A stretch of DNA of 64,000 nt from Algoriphagus ornithinivorans (GTDB lineage Bacteria; Bacteroidota; Bacteroidia; Cytophagales; Cyclobacteriaceae). Made by a program: the position numbers and the translations under genes. This document shows, in pieces, positions 24,930 through 33,426 of this stretch. The first letter of the stretch is position 1. Every line of letters starts with the position of its first letter. The notes below the pieces were generated by a model. The model saw only the letters and a program-made list of their open reading frames with translations. It did not search any database and was not told the DNA's origin. Location: NCBI RefSeq assembly GCF_900115305.1, contig NZ_FOVW01000004.1, forward strand, positions 248,001 through 312,000, in the 5' to 3' direction.

Positions 24930-26788
24930 GCGATTTAATCCAATTATTACCTGATGCAATAGCCAATCAGATTGCAGCTGGAGAAGTGGTTCAAAGACCA
25001 TCCTCCGCACTGAAGGAATTGCTTGAAAATGCAATTGATGCAGGTGCTACTAAAGTTCAGGTAATTGTAAAAGAAGCAGGTAAGCAATTAATCCAAGTCA
25101 TTGATAATGGTAAAGGGATGTCGGCTACCGATGCCAGGATGAGTTTCGAAAGGCATGCCACTTCTAAAATTCGCACCAGTCAGGATTTATTTTCAATCCG
25201 GACATTTGGTTTTCGTGGAGAAGCGCTGGCCTCTATTGCGGCGGTTGCACAGGTTGAGTTAAAAACCAGAAGAAACGCGGATGAACTGGGAACGCTAATT
25301 CATATTGAAGGATCAGAGGTTAAAAAACAGGAACCTGTTGCCACCACTCCCGGAACTTCTGTTTCCATGAAAAATCTTTTTTTTAATGTGCCAGCAAGGA
25401 GAAATTTCCTGAAATCCAATCCTGTAGAAATGCGGCATATTGTGGAGGAATTTCAGAGAGTAGCCCTGGCCTATTCTGAAATTGGATTTTCCTTGATGCA
25501 AAATGACATGGAGATCTATAATCTACTCCCAGGCAAACTCAGTCAGAGAATCGTGGGGATTTTTGGGAAAAACTACCAAAGTCAGCTGGTTCCTTGCGAG
25601 GAATTGACACCCCATGTCAATGTCAAAGGATATATAGGTAAACCTGAATCTGCCAAAAAAACGAGAGGGGAGCAGTTCTTCTTTGTAAACAACAGATATA
25701 TCAAAAGTAGCTATCTAAATCATGCGGTTAGCAATGCTTTTGAAAACCTCATACAGCCAGATCAGCATCCTTTTTATGTGTTGTTTTTGGAAATAGATCC
25801 ATCCCATATAGATATCAACGTACACCCGACTAAGACCGAAATCAAATTCGATGATGAGAGAACGGTTTATGCAGTAATTCGGGCAGCTGTCAAACAGGCT
25901 TTGGGAGCACATCACGTGGTTCCGGCATTGGATTTTAGCGTGGATGTGAATTTCGAAGATAATTGGAATACTGACGCGCAGAAGAAGGCGGATGTGGATC
26001 GGGAATATAGTTATAAGACTTTCAATACTCCTGAATTCAAAAAATCTAGTGTTAGTGGTTGGGAAAGGCTGTTTGAAGGAAATCAGACTTTTATCCAAGA
26101 GCAAAAAAGACCTGTTTCTGAGGAAAGTGAGGATTCTGAAGTCTTGACTTTTTCCAGTAAGGCAAATCCAGAAGAAGAGAGCAGTTCTTTTCCCAAACCA
26201 GCAGAGGGCGAGGGTACTGGTACAACTTTTCAGGTGGAGTTAAGCTATATCGTAGCTCAAATGTCCACTGGCTTATTGATTTTGGATCAGCAAGCAGCAC
26301 ACGAGAGGATATTATACGAACGCTATTTAAGACAATTGAAGTTGGCGCAAGGTCCATCGCAACAATGTCTTTTTCCTCCCGTAGTTCAATTAAATCCTTC
26401 AGATTATGAGTTGGTGGTTGGATTAATGGGGGAGTTGCACAGCCTTGGCTTTATGATTTCTGAATTTGGCAATAATGCCGTATTGGTTCAGGGAGTACCA
26501 GCTGATATTCAGGTAAAAAATGAAAAAGAATTATTTGAAGGATTGATCGAGCAATTCAAGAATTTCAAAAATGAGCTTTCATTAGACAATCGAGAAAATC
26601 TTGCCCGGTCTTTAGCCCGTAAGTCTTCCTTGAAAAAGGGTCAAAAACTCAATTCTCAGGAAATGGAAACTTTGGTTGGGCAGCTTTTTGCCTGCCAAAA
26701 CCCAAATTATGGACTGGGAGGGAACAAAACCTTCGTAAAATTGGATTTATCCAGCATACATTCATTCTTCGGAAAATCGCATGTTTAG
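24926..26788 (+). CDS. mutL: DNA mismatch repair protein MutL
   Basis: This 620-residue protein has the N-terminal GHKL ATPase with ELLENAIDAG, DNGKGM and FGFRGEALASI (residues about 35-105) and the transducer domain with NVHPTKTEIKF (about 300). A variable linker (about 345-430) leads to a C-terminal dimerisation domain. The C-terminal DQQAAHERILYE is the endonuclease metal motif DQHA(x)2E(x)4E with the third position His changed to Gln, so it may nick DNA as expected in bacteria without MutH. It couples MutS mismatch recognition to repair. The gene overlaps its upstream neighbour by 4 nt and the rhomboid gene by 8 nt. Confidence 0.96.
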   Translation: MSDLIQLLPDAIANQIAAGEVVQRPSSALKELLENAIDAGATKVQVIVKEAGKQLIQVIDNGKGMSATDARMSFERHATSKIRTSQDLFSIRTFGFRGEALASIAAVAQVELKTRRNADELGTLIHIEGSEVKKQEPVATTPGTSVSMKNLFFNVPARRNFLKSNPVEMRHIVEEFQRVALAYSEIGFSLMQNDMEIYNLLPGKLSQRIVGIFGKNYQSQLVPCEELTPHVNVKGYIGKPESAKKTRGEQFFFVNNRYIKSSYLNHAVSNAFENLIQPDQHPFYVLFLEIDPSHIDINVHPTKTEIKFDDERTVYAVIRAAVKQALGAHHVVPALDFSVDVNFEDNWNTDAQKKADVDREYSYKTFNTPEFKKSSVSGWERLFEGNQTFIQEQKRPVSEESEDSEVLTFSSKANPEEESSSFPKPAEGEGTGTTFQVELSYIVAQMSTGLLILDQQAAHERILYERYLRQLKLAQGPSQQCLFPPVVQLNPSDYELVVGLMGELHSLGFMISEFGNNAVLVQGVPADIQVKNEKELFEGLIEQFKNFKNELSLDNRENLARSLARKSSLKKGQKLNSQEMETLVGQLFACQNPNYGLGGNKTFVKLDLSSIHSFFGKSHV

Positions 26789-27572
26789 AAATATCACACC
26801 TGTAGTACAAAATTTACTGCTGATAAATATTATACTTTTTATCGTCAGCTCTTTCATTTTTCCTGTTCTCAATGAGTGGTTTGCTTTGTACTACATTGGA
26901 AGCCAGTATTTCAAGCCCTTTCAGTTTCTGACATACATGTTTATGCATGCCGACTTTTGGCATCTATTCAGCAACATGTTTGGTCTATTGATCTTTGGCC
27001 CTTTGTTGGAGCAGTTTCTCGGACCGAAGAAGCTATTGATTCTTTGGATGGTTTGTGGAGTAGGATCGGGGGTTCTCTATTCAGGATATAATATTTACCG
27101 GATGAATAATCTGGAAGCCAAAGTAGAGCGATTTCAGGCAAATCCAGACCCAGAGTACTTCAACAAGATTGTACTAGAAAACAGAAATTTTTTCGACAGG
27201 AGAGTATTTGAGTTTGTGGATGATTTCAGTAGAGATCCTCAGGATCAAGTTAAAATTGATCGCGCAAATCAAACTTTAGAGGCCATTTCCGATATTCAGG
27301 GAAATATCCCTATGGTAGGGGCATCGGGAGCTTTATTTGGAATATTGATTGCTTTTGCGATGCTTTTTCCAAACACCCAGCTCTTTTTGCTGTTTCCTCC
27401 TATGCCTGTCAAAGCGAAATATTTGGTCCTTTTTTATGGACTTTATACTATTTACAACGTATTGATAAACAATCCGCTGGATAATGTGGCCCATTTCGCC
27501 CATTTGAGTGGATTAATTATAGGGGCAATTTTAGTTTATAAGTGGAAAAAAGATAGAAACAGTTTTTATTAA
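26781..27572 (+). CDS. Rhomboid family intramembrane protease, with insertion
   Basis: This 263-residue membrane protein has the rhomboid signature. HADFWHLFSNMFGLLIFG matches the HxxxN motif of TM2, the nucleophile is Ser in GASGALFG (about residue 182), and the partner His is in HFAHLSGLIIGA (about 245). A soluble insert of about 75 residues (RMNNLEAKVERFQANPD to SDIQGNIPMVG) sits before the catalytic serine helix. It is longer than in typical bacterial rhomboids and likely faces outside the membrane. It cuts single-pass membrane proteins within the bilayer. It overlaps mutL by 8 nt and precedes a second rhomboid gene by 2 nt. Confidence 0.92.
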   Translation: MFRNITPVVQNLLLINIILFIVSSFIFPVLNEWFALYYIGSQYFKPFQFLTYMFMHADFWHLFSNMFGLLIFGPLLEQFLGPKKLLILWMVCGVGSGVLYSGYNIYRMNNLEAKVERFQANPDPEYFNKIVLENRNFFDRRVFEFVDDFSRDPQDQVKIDRANQTLEAISDIQGNIPMVGASGALFGILIAFAMLFPNTQLFLLFPPMPVKAKYLVLFYGLYTIYNVLINNPLDNVAHFAHLSGLIIGAILVYKWKKDRNSFY

Positions 27573-27574
27573 TT

Positions 27575-28510
27575 ATGTACGGCAATTTTTGGGAAAATCT
27601 TAGGAACGCTTTCAAGCACGGTGACAATAGCCTTTATAAACTAATCGCTATCAATATCCTTGTTTGGTTGGTATTTATGATTTCCAGAGTCATTATGACT
27701 ATTGGAGGCTTTGGAGAATTATACTCTTCCCTGATCTCCTATTTTATGATGCCGGCATCGCTACCCAAGTTGGCAACTCAACCTTGGAGCCTGTTCACCT
27801 ATATGTTTTTGCATGAGCGGATTTTTCACATCCTCTTCAATATGCTTTTTCTCTACTGGTTTGGCTTGTTGATCCACCAATACTTAGGTAGTCGAAAATT
27901 AGCTAATCTATATATTCTTGGAGGCTTAGCAGGGGGATTGTTTTATTTGTTGATCTATAATTTAGCTCCCTACTTCAGTAATTCGGTAGATACTTCTCTC
28001 ATGCTTGGAGCTAGTGCCGGTGTATTTGCAATTGTGGTTGGTGCAGCTACATTGACTCCCAATACTACCTTCTTCCTAATCCTGTTAGGGCCTGTCAAAA
28101 TCAAATACATAGCGATTTTCTATGTGGTTCTCTCCTTTGCGAATTCTGCTGGCGCAAATGCCGGAGGGGAACTGGCGCACTTAGGAGGAGCATTGATGGG
28201 ATTTCTGTATATCACCCAACTCAGAAGAGGGAATGATTGGGGAGTTCCTGTTCAGAAAGTGGGGATTTTCTTCGAGAATCTTTTCAAAAAGAGCCCAACG
28301 AAAGTGAAAGTAAGTTATAGAAAAGCGAAGACTGAGTCGGGATCTTTTGGCTCTTTTTCCAGCCCAAAACCCAAACCTACCGCTACCAAATCCTCTGAAG
28401 AAACGAGTCAGGAAGAAATCGATAGAATACTGGATAAAATTGCGGACCGAGGCTATGAAGCCCTGACCAAAGAAGAGAAAAGGAAACTATTTGAATTCAG
28501 TAAGAAATAA
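27575..28510 (+). CDS. Second rhomboid family intramembrane protease
   Basis: This 311-residue rhomboid follows the first one in an operon. HERIFHILFNMLFLYWFG gives the TM2 HxxxN motif, Ser in LGASAGVFA is the nucleophile (about residue 148), and His in GGELAHLGGALMGF is the dyad partner (about 205). It lacks the long insert of its neighbour. It instead has a cytoplasmic tail of about 80 residues ending in a helical segment (SQEEIDRILDKIADRGYEALTKEEKRKLFEFSKK), a motif shared by many Bacteroidota rhomboids. The two proteins may have different substrates. Its stop codon directly touches the stop codon of the convergent gene. Confidence 0.92.
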   Translation: MYGNFWENLRNAFKHGDNSLYKLIAINILVWLVFMISRVIMTIGGFGELYSSLISYFMMPASLPKLATQPWSLFTYMFLHERIFHILFNMLFLYWFGLLIHQYLGSRKLANLYILGGLAGGLFYLLIYNLAPYFSNSVDTSLMLGASAGVFAIVVGAATLTPNTTFFLILLGPVKIKYIAIFYVVLSFANSAGANAGGELAHLGGALMGFLYITQLRRGNDWGVPVQKVGIFFENLFKKSPTKVKVSYRKAKTESGSFGSFSSPKPKPTATKSSEETSQEEIDRILDKIADRGYEALTKEEKRKLFEFSKK

Positions 28511-28987
28511 TCAGAGTGGGAAAGCAAAACCCACTTTAAATCCTGCTTCTTGAGGATTTTGACTCTGTATTCTGAATTCAGTGTTCAGCCCTACCCATTC
28601 CACGATTCTTATATATGCTCCCACGCCTACATTGGCGCCCTTGAATGTTCGTCTGACTCCTGGGTCTCCCGGTTGAAGATTCTCCCAATTTTGACTATAA
28701 CCTGCTAGAAAAAAGAGTTGGGAAGGACCGTCAGAAACATAGTAGCGTAGATCCATGCTAAAATTACTTCGGTTCCCTACATTCGGCATGATATAAGTGA
28801 AGCTTGGCATTATGGCGAAATTGTCCAGGAAAAAATACTCCACTCCTGCACCTACTCCAAAGTCTTTCCATCTCAGGCCATAGGTCCCATAAGTGTGGAA
28901 GCGAGTATTTCCTTGTTCCAATGATTGAGCTTCTAGCCCCAAAGGAAGTAGTATTCCTAAAATTAAAATCACCAAAGCCTTTTTCAT
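28511..28987 (-). CDS. Small outer membrane beta-barrel protein
   Basis: This protein of about 158 residues has a signal peptide (MKKALVILILGILLPLGLEAQ). Alternating amphipathic strands with Tyr/Phe at the ends (HTYGTYGLRWKDFGVGAGVEYFFLDNFAIMPSFTYIMP) fit an eight-stranded barrel of the OmpW/OmpX size class. The C-terminus GFKVGFAFPL ends in hydrophobic residues as expected for insertion by BamA. Function is unknown. The ATG at 28987 is chosen over the TTG at 28996 because that TTG is the last part of a -7 box. There is no gap to the stop of the convergent rhomboid gene. Confidence 0.75.
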   Translation of the reverse strand: MKKALVILILGILLPLGLEAQSLEQGNTRFHTYGTYGLRWKDFGVGAGVEYFFLDNFAIMPSFTYIMPNVGNRSNFSMDLRYYVSDGPSQLFFLAGYSQNWENLQPGDPGVRRTFKGANVGVGAYIRIVEWVGLNTEFRIQSQNPQEAGFKVGFAFPL

Positions 28988-28993
28988 TCCATT

Positions 28994-29001
28994 CAAATTT
29001 A
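28994..29001 (-). promoter_or_regulatory. -7 promoter box of the outer membrane protein gene
   Basis: On the minus strand this is TAAATTTG, a full match, ending 6 nt before the ATG at 28987. It predicts a very short or absent 5' leader. Confidence 0.45.
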
Positions 29002-29042
29002 TTTTTACAAAAATTAGAAGGCTTTGGTGAACATTACAAGTA

Positions 29043-31718
29043 TTATTCTAAAATACGTGCCACTCTTCCAATTCTGCCCTTTTCGTCTATACCTTCTATA
29101 AGGATCAAATGCTTCTTGGCTACATCAGTATTAAAGTATTCCAAATTTGCTTTTCCGTCTTCCCCAATTTCTAAAATTGGTTTCCAGAAAATTGTAGCAC
29201 GCTTATCATTCAGAGCAGTAGATGTGCCTTTTTCATCATAATTAGGCTGATAAAACTCCTTTGCAACGGAATAACCTCCGTAGGTAGTAACCAAAGTTCC
29301 GCCAACACTCGGAGTAAAGCCACTGCCTCTTTTGGTATAAACTGCAATCACCCCATTTGCACCTTGAGCTCCAAAAATAGCCGCTCTTGCAGGATCCTTG
29401 AATACATCCACACTAGCTACATCCCTTGGGTTCACCTGAAGTAGTGTATTAGCATCTACAGGAATATTGTCCAATAAATACAGCGGTCCTGTGCCTGCAT
29501 TGATTGAGCCAACTCCTCGAATTTGTACACTTACATCCAAACCAGATACAAATACTTTGACACCAGAAACCCTTCCCTGTATCAGTTGAAAAACATTGGT
29601 AAAGCCCACAGAACCCGGGATTTTTTCAGGGTCTATGCTGACATCTCCTGGGCCATAAATTTTTTGTACTTCTTCGTCCTCTTTTTTAAAGGTCTGAGCT
29701 TCCACAGTTACTCCTTCCAAGTCCAAAATATCAGGATCCTCATTCATTCTCCTCATAAGGGCTCTTTCCTCATAGGTTGCAGCTAGATTTTCAGGCCATT
29801 CTATTTCAGTAGAATAGTTGCCAGAAGTACCGGTGAAAACAGCCTCCGGTTGGGTGACTTTGATATCCACAAAGTTCTTTAGTCTATTATCCACTGCTGT
29901 CAAGGTAACACTGGCAGAATCCTGATAATCTAAATCTCGAATGATAAATCGCCCATTAGAGCCAAATTCAGTCGTCACAATCTCGATTCCATTTCCTACC
30001 ATTGCGGTAATTTTACCTCCGGATAATCCCTTTCTGGTATCCTCCTGGTCGCTAATCTGACCTTCTATATTTATTCCTCTTTCAATGAAATAATTGATTT
30101 CCCCCTGTTCGTTTTTAGCGATTTGATCCCAAGTAAATCGTCTCCATCCATGGGTCAGCATCACTAGATCTAATGCCTCTAAGGTACTTTCATCCTGGTT
30201 TTGGAAATAATAACCAGGTTGGTGGATTTGACCTTTTAGGTCTGAACTCAGTAAAAGATGTGAATAAATGGTACCGTAAACTTCACTTTCATCTGACACT
30301 TGCTCTGCATCTACAATTGAAACAGAGAAGCTTCCAGAAGTCTGGTTTCCAGTACTTTGATTCGTGATTTCCAATTTGATTTTTTCTCTTGGATTCAAAG
30401 ATGAATTGGAATTCACATCAAGTTTTAGCTCATTCTCTTCTTTTCGGATAAAGATCAACCGCTCAGCTAGGGGAGTCCCCTCTGAAGTCAAAACTGTAAT
30501 CTGATTGATTCCGGAAATCAAGTTTTCTTTGGGGATTCTTACACCCCAAACCCCATTCGTCAATTTTCCTTCAATCATATAATTGATTAAGCCTCTAGTT
30601 TGGCTTACTAGCAGGAGAGAATTGGCGTCCGAAACTCCCTGAATAAATGCTGTAAGATAGCTTGCGGCAGGGTTATTAATAACCTGTAATGCAAGACCAT
30701 CAGTAGATGCTTTTGGTAGATTTATGGTTCTCTTCTGCCCAGAGGCAGGATGACTAATTTCTGCCTGATAATCCTGCTTATCCGGGGTGATTTCAAATTT
30801 CCCCAAGCCTGCAAAATTGCTTTCAAAAGAAATATCGGTTTCAGCAATAGTTCCCAGAATGCTAAGAGGATTACCATCTGGAGCAATAGCCCTAAATGCT
30901 ATATTGGATTTCTTGCTGACAACCCAATTTCCTCCTTCAGGTAAAAATTGGATATCTGCCAGATTGAAGCTGTAAGGAAGTCTGATTTTCTGGGAAACGG
31001 AATAATTTTCATTTTCCAAGTAGATCAACTCTACATGTTGGGATGGGTAAGGCTTTTCTGGAATAGAAAAGGAAAAGCTGACAATTCCTTCTTCATTTAA
31101 TAATAAGTCCTGACTGTGGACCTCTTCATCCCCTCCAAAGACTTTCATTTGAAGAGCTTTTCCCGCAAGGGGATTTCCGGATTTGTCGATGGCCAAAAGT
31201 TCAGTTCTGTAAGTTGCCTTTTCTCCTGAGCTTTCAATTGCATTAATTGTCATTTTCGGTAGAAAACTACCTCCTGCACCGTCAATTACTGAAAAGCCTC
31301 CTTCGAAAAAGAACTCTTCTCCCGAATTTCTCATCCAGGCAGTGTATGCCTTTATCTGATAATTTCCTGGTTTTCCGAAGGATGGTAAAGTGAAATCTCC
31401 GTTTCCTCTTCCTTTATCAAGTCGGATAATTTTTTGCTCTAATAGCAAGCCATCCCCATCAAAAAGATCCACGTATAAGGTTTGGCTCAATGGAGACGGA
31501 ACTTGATATGAACCAGCAACCAAAAAAGCACTAAACCAAACATCCTCGCCTAATGTATAGGTGTGTTTATCTAGTTGTAAGTAGACTTTTTCAGGAGGGG
31601 TTTCATTTCTATACTCTTCGAAGAATTGCTGAACTTTTTCCGGAAAACTTTGAGAAAAAACTGGGTTCAGGCAAAAAAAGCAAAAGCCAAAAATGACTTT
31701 AAAAGTGATGTTTTTCAT
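29043..31718 (-). CDS. Surface protein with MG2-like domains and a TonB plug domain
   Basis: This 891-residue exported protein (signal MKNITFKVIFGFCFFCLNPVFSQ) has an N-terminal region with EKVYLQLDKHTYTLGEDVWFSAFLV. That is the macroglobulin MG2-like start seen in many Bacteroidota proteins. Further Ig-like strands follow to about residue 640. Residues about 700-820 form a TonB-receptor plug (VFQLIQGRVSGVKVFVSG, VQIRGVGSINAGTGPLYLLD, RDVASVDVFKDPARAAIFGAQGANGVIAVYTKRG). No beta barrel follows, so this cannot be a transporter alone. The plug may dock to a separate partner. It lies 72 nt downstream of rlmN on the same strand. Confidence 0.85.
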   Translation of the reverse strand: MKNITFKVIFGFCFFCLNPVFSQSFPEKVQQFFEEYRNETPPEKVYLQLDKHTYTLGEDVWFSAFLVAGSYQVPSPLSQTLYVDLFDGDGLLLEQKIIRLDKGRGNGDFTLPSFGKPGNYQIKAYTAWMRNSGEEFFFEGGFSVIDGAGGSFLPKMTINAIESSGEKATYRTELLAIDKSGNPLAGKALQMKVFGGDEEVHSQDLLLNEEGIVSFSFSIPEKPYPSQHVELIYLENENYSVSQKIRLPYSFNLADIQFLPEGGNWVVSKKSNIAFRAIAPDGNPLSILGTIAETDISFESNFAGLGKFEITPDKQDYQAEISHPASGQKRTINLPKASTDGLALQVINNPAASYLTAFIQGVSDANSLLLVSQTRGLINYMIEGKLTNGVWGVRIPKENLISGINQITVLTSEGTPLAERLIFIRKEENELKLDVNSNSSLNPREKIKLEITNQSTGNQTSGSFSVSIVDAEQVSDESEVYGTIYSHLLLSSDLKGQIHQPGYYFQNQDESTLEALDLVMLTHGWRRFTWDQIAKNEQGEINYFIERGINIEGQISDQEDTRKGLSGGKITAMVGNGIEIVTTEFGSNGRFIIRDLDYQDSASVTLTAVDNRLKNFVDIKVTQPEAVFTGTSGNYSTEIEWPENLAATYEERALMRRMNEDPDILDLEGVTVEAQTFKKEDEEVQKIYGPGDVSIDPEKIPGSVGFTNVFQLIQGRVSGVKVFVSGLDVSVQIRGVGSINAGTGPLYLLDNIPVDANTLLQVNPRDVASVDVFKDPARAAIFGAQGANGVIAVYTKRGSGFTPSVGGTLVTTYGGYSVAKEFYQPNYDEKGTSTALNDKRATIFWKPILEIGEDGKANLEYFNTDVAKKHLILIEGIDEKGRIGRVARILE

Positions 31719-31790
31719 ATAAACTCACGCATGATTTAGATTAATGGACTAAGAAACATAAAGACCTTATGAAAAACAAGTGAAAAAATC

Positions 31791-32858
31791 TTAAATATTA
31801 GTTAATTGACTGACCTCATTTTTATTTGCCAATTGACCACAAGCTGCATCGATATCCTGACCTCGGGATTTTCTGACTTTAGCAATGATTCCTTGAGATT
31901 CTAAAATTCTAACGTACATCTCTACGGCTTGTTGACTTGCTTGTCTAAATTCTCCCTCATCGATGGGATTGTACTGGATGATATTGACTTTGGAAGGAAT
32001 AATTTTACAGAATTTGGCTAGCGCTCGGGCATGTGTTTCATCATCGTTGATTCCATCCCAAATCACATATTCATAAGTTACTTTTCGCTTGGTCTTTTCG
32101 TACCAATATTTCAATGAATCCGACAATTCTTCCAAAGGACTTTTATCATTGATGGGCATCAATCGAGATCTAGTCTCATTGATTGCTGAGTGAAGGGAAA
32201 TAGCCAAATTGAATTTCACTTCATCATCCGCCATTTTTCGGATCATTTTTGGAATCCCCACCGTAGATAGGGTGATCCTTCTTGAGGCCATACCCAATCC
32301 TTCAGGGGAAGTGATTTTTTCAATTGCAGCAATTACGTTATTGTAATTCAAAAGGGGTTCACCCATGCCCATGAATACAATATTGGTCAATGGGCGATTG
32401 AAATAAGTTTCCGCCTCTTCTTTGATGGCCACTACCTGGTCATAAATTTCATCAGGATTTAGGTTTCTCATTCGTTTCAGGCGGGCAGTTGCACAGAAGT
32501 TACAATCCAAACTGCAACCCACCTGAGAAGACACGCAGGCAGTGATTCTTTTGCTGGTTGGAATCAAAACAGACTCCACAATTTTTTCATCATAAAGCTT
32601 CACCGCATTCTTGATTGTGCCATCTTGAGAATGCTGCATCAAATCAACCAGAATATGATTGATAGAAAAATGCTGCTTGAGTAATTCTCGGGTTGAAAGA
32701 GAAATATTACTCATGTCATCGAAGTTTTTCAGGGATTTATTCCACAGCCATTCATAGACCTGTTTGGCCCGGAATTTCTTCTCTCCATGCTCCAAAAAAA
32801 ACTCTTCCAACTCACTCAGGCTGAGTTTTCTAATGTCCCGCTTTTGAATTTCTTCCAT
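31791..32858 (-). CDS. rlmN: 23S rRNA (adenine-2503-C2)-methyltransferase RlmN
   Basis: This 355-residue radical SAM enzyme has the cluster motif CSLDCNFCATA (three Cys binding the 4Fe-4S cluster, about residue 115). GMGEPLLNYNNV follows. The C-terminal Cys in DAACGQL (about 342) forms the transient thioether during methyl transfer. It methylates C2 of A2503 in 23S rRNA and A37 in some tRNAs. Length and motifs match RlmN and not Cfr. The start is supported by a -7 box 4 nt upstream. Confidence 0.96.
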   Translation of the reverse strand: MEEIQKRDIRKLSLSELEEFFLEHGEKKFRAKQVYEWLWNKSLKNFDDMSNISLSTRELLKQHFSINHILVDLMQHSQDGTIKNAVKLYDEKIVESVLIPTSKRITACVSSQVGCSLDCNFCATARLKRMRNLNPDEIYDQVVAIKEEAETYFNRPLTNIVFMGMGEPLLNYNNVIAAIEKITSPEGLGMASRRITLSTVGIPKMIRKMADDEVKFNLAISLHSAINETRSRLMPINDKSPLEELSDSLKYWYEKTKRKVTYEYVIWDGINDDETHARALAKFCKIIPSKVNIIQYNPIDEGEFRQASQQAVEMYVRILESQGIIAKVRKSRGQDIDAACGQLANKNEVSQLTNI

Positions 32859-32862
32859 ACTG

Positions 32863-32870
32863 CAAAGCTA
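32863..32870 (-). promoter_or_regulatory. -7 promoter box of rlmN
   Basis: The minus strand reads TAGCTTTG, then CAGT, then ATG. It is nearly identical to the marC arrangement (TAGCTTTG-CAGC-ATG). It predicts a leaderless mRNA. Confidence 0.55.
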
Positions 32871-32952
32871 CAAACAAGCATTGACTTTATCCCTTTTAAA
32901 AATAAATCCGTCCTGATTAGGGCATCATGACTCGTTTTATCGTGGTACTTTT

Positions 32953-32960
32953 TAACTTTG
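32953..32960 (+). promoter_or_regulatory. -7 promoter box of aroQ
   Basis: TAACTTTG is a full TAnnTTTG match 38 nt before the TTG start codon at 32999. No clear -33 element is seen. Confidence 0.45.
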
Positions 32961-32998
32961 AGTGAAAATCAGTCAATACTCTCAAACCAAATTAAATT

Positions 32999-33412
32999 TT
33001 GAAAATTCAAATCATCAATGGCCCTAATTTGAATCTTTTGGGAAAAAGAGAGCCTGAAGTTTATGGAAGTACCTCTTTTGAAGAATATTTGGAAAATTTG
33101 AGAAAAGCCTTCCCCCAAGTGGAGATTCATTATTTTCAAAGCAATGTGGAGGGAGAGCTGATCAATAAGATTCATGAAGTGGACTTCACTTTTGATGCGA
33201 TTCTATTGAATGCCGGTGGCTATACCCATACATCTGTAGCCATATCTGATGCCATAGCGGGTGTAAATACTCCTGTTTTGGAAGTGCATATTTCGAATAT
33301 TTATAAGCGGGAAGAGTTTCGTCACAAGAGTATCATTTCCAAATCCTGTGTGGGCATGATTTCAGGCTTAGGCCTAAAAGGCTATGAACTCGGAATCCGT
33401 TATTTTCTTTAA
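32999..33412 (+). CDS. aroQ: Type II 3-dehydroquinate dehydratase
   Basis: This 137-residue enzyme has the type II dehydroquinase motifs: NGPNLNLLGKREPEVYGS with Arg17 and catalytic Tyr22, LNAGGYTHTSVAISDAI with the substrate-binding Asn, and LEVHISNIYKREEFRHKS with catalytic His near 101. It dehydrates 3-dehydroquinate to 3-dehydroshikimate in the shikimate pathway, acting as a dodecamer. The start codon must be TTG: the family-typical N-terminus begins exactly there and no ATG or GTG occurs nearby in frame. It precedes the aminotransferase gene by 14 nt, so the two are probably cotranscribed. Confidence 0.95.
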   Translation: MKIQIINGPNLNLLGKREPEVYGSTSFEEYLENLRKAFPQVEIHYFQSNVEGELINKIHEVDFTFDAILLNAGGYTHTSVAISDAIAGVNTPVLEVHISNIYKREEFRHKSIISKSCVGMISGLGLKGYELGIRYFL

Positions 33413-33426
33413 TACCTCTAATTCCT

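Noticed and set aside
29043..31718. Complete TonB-dependent receptor
   Set aside because: Only about 70 residues follow the plug domain, too few for a 22-strand barrel.
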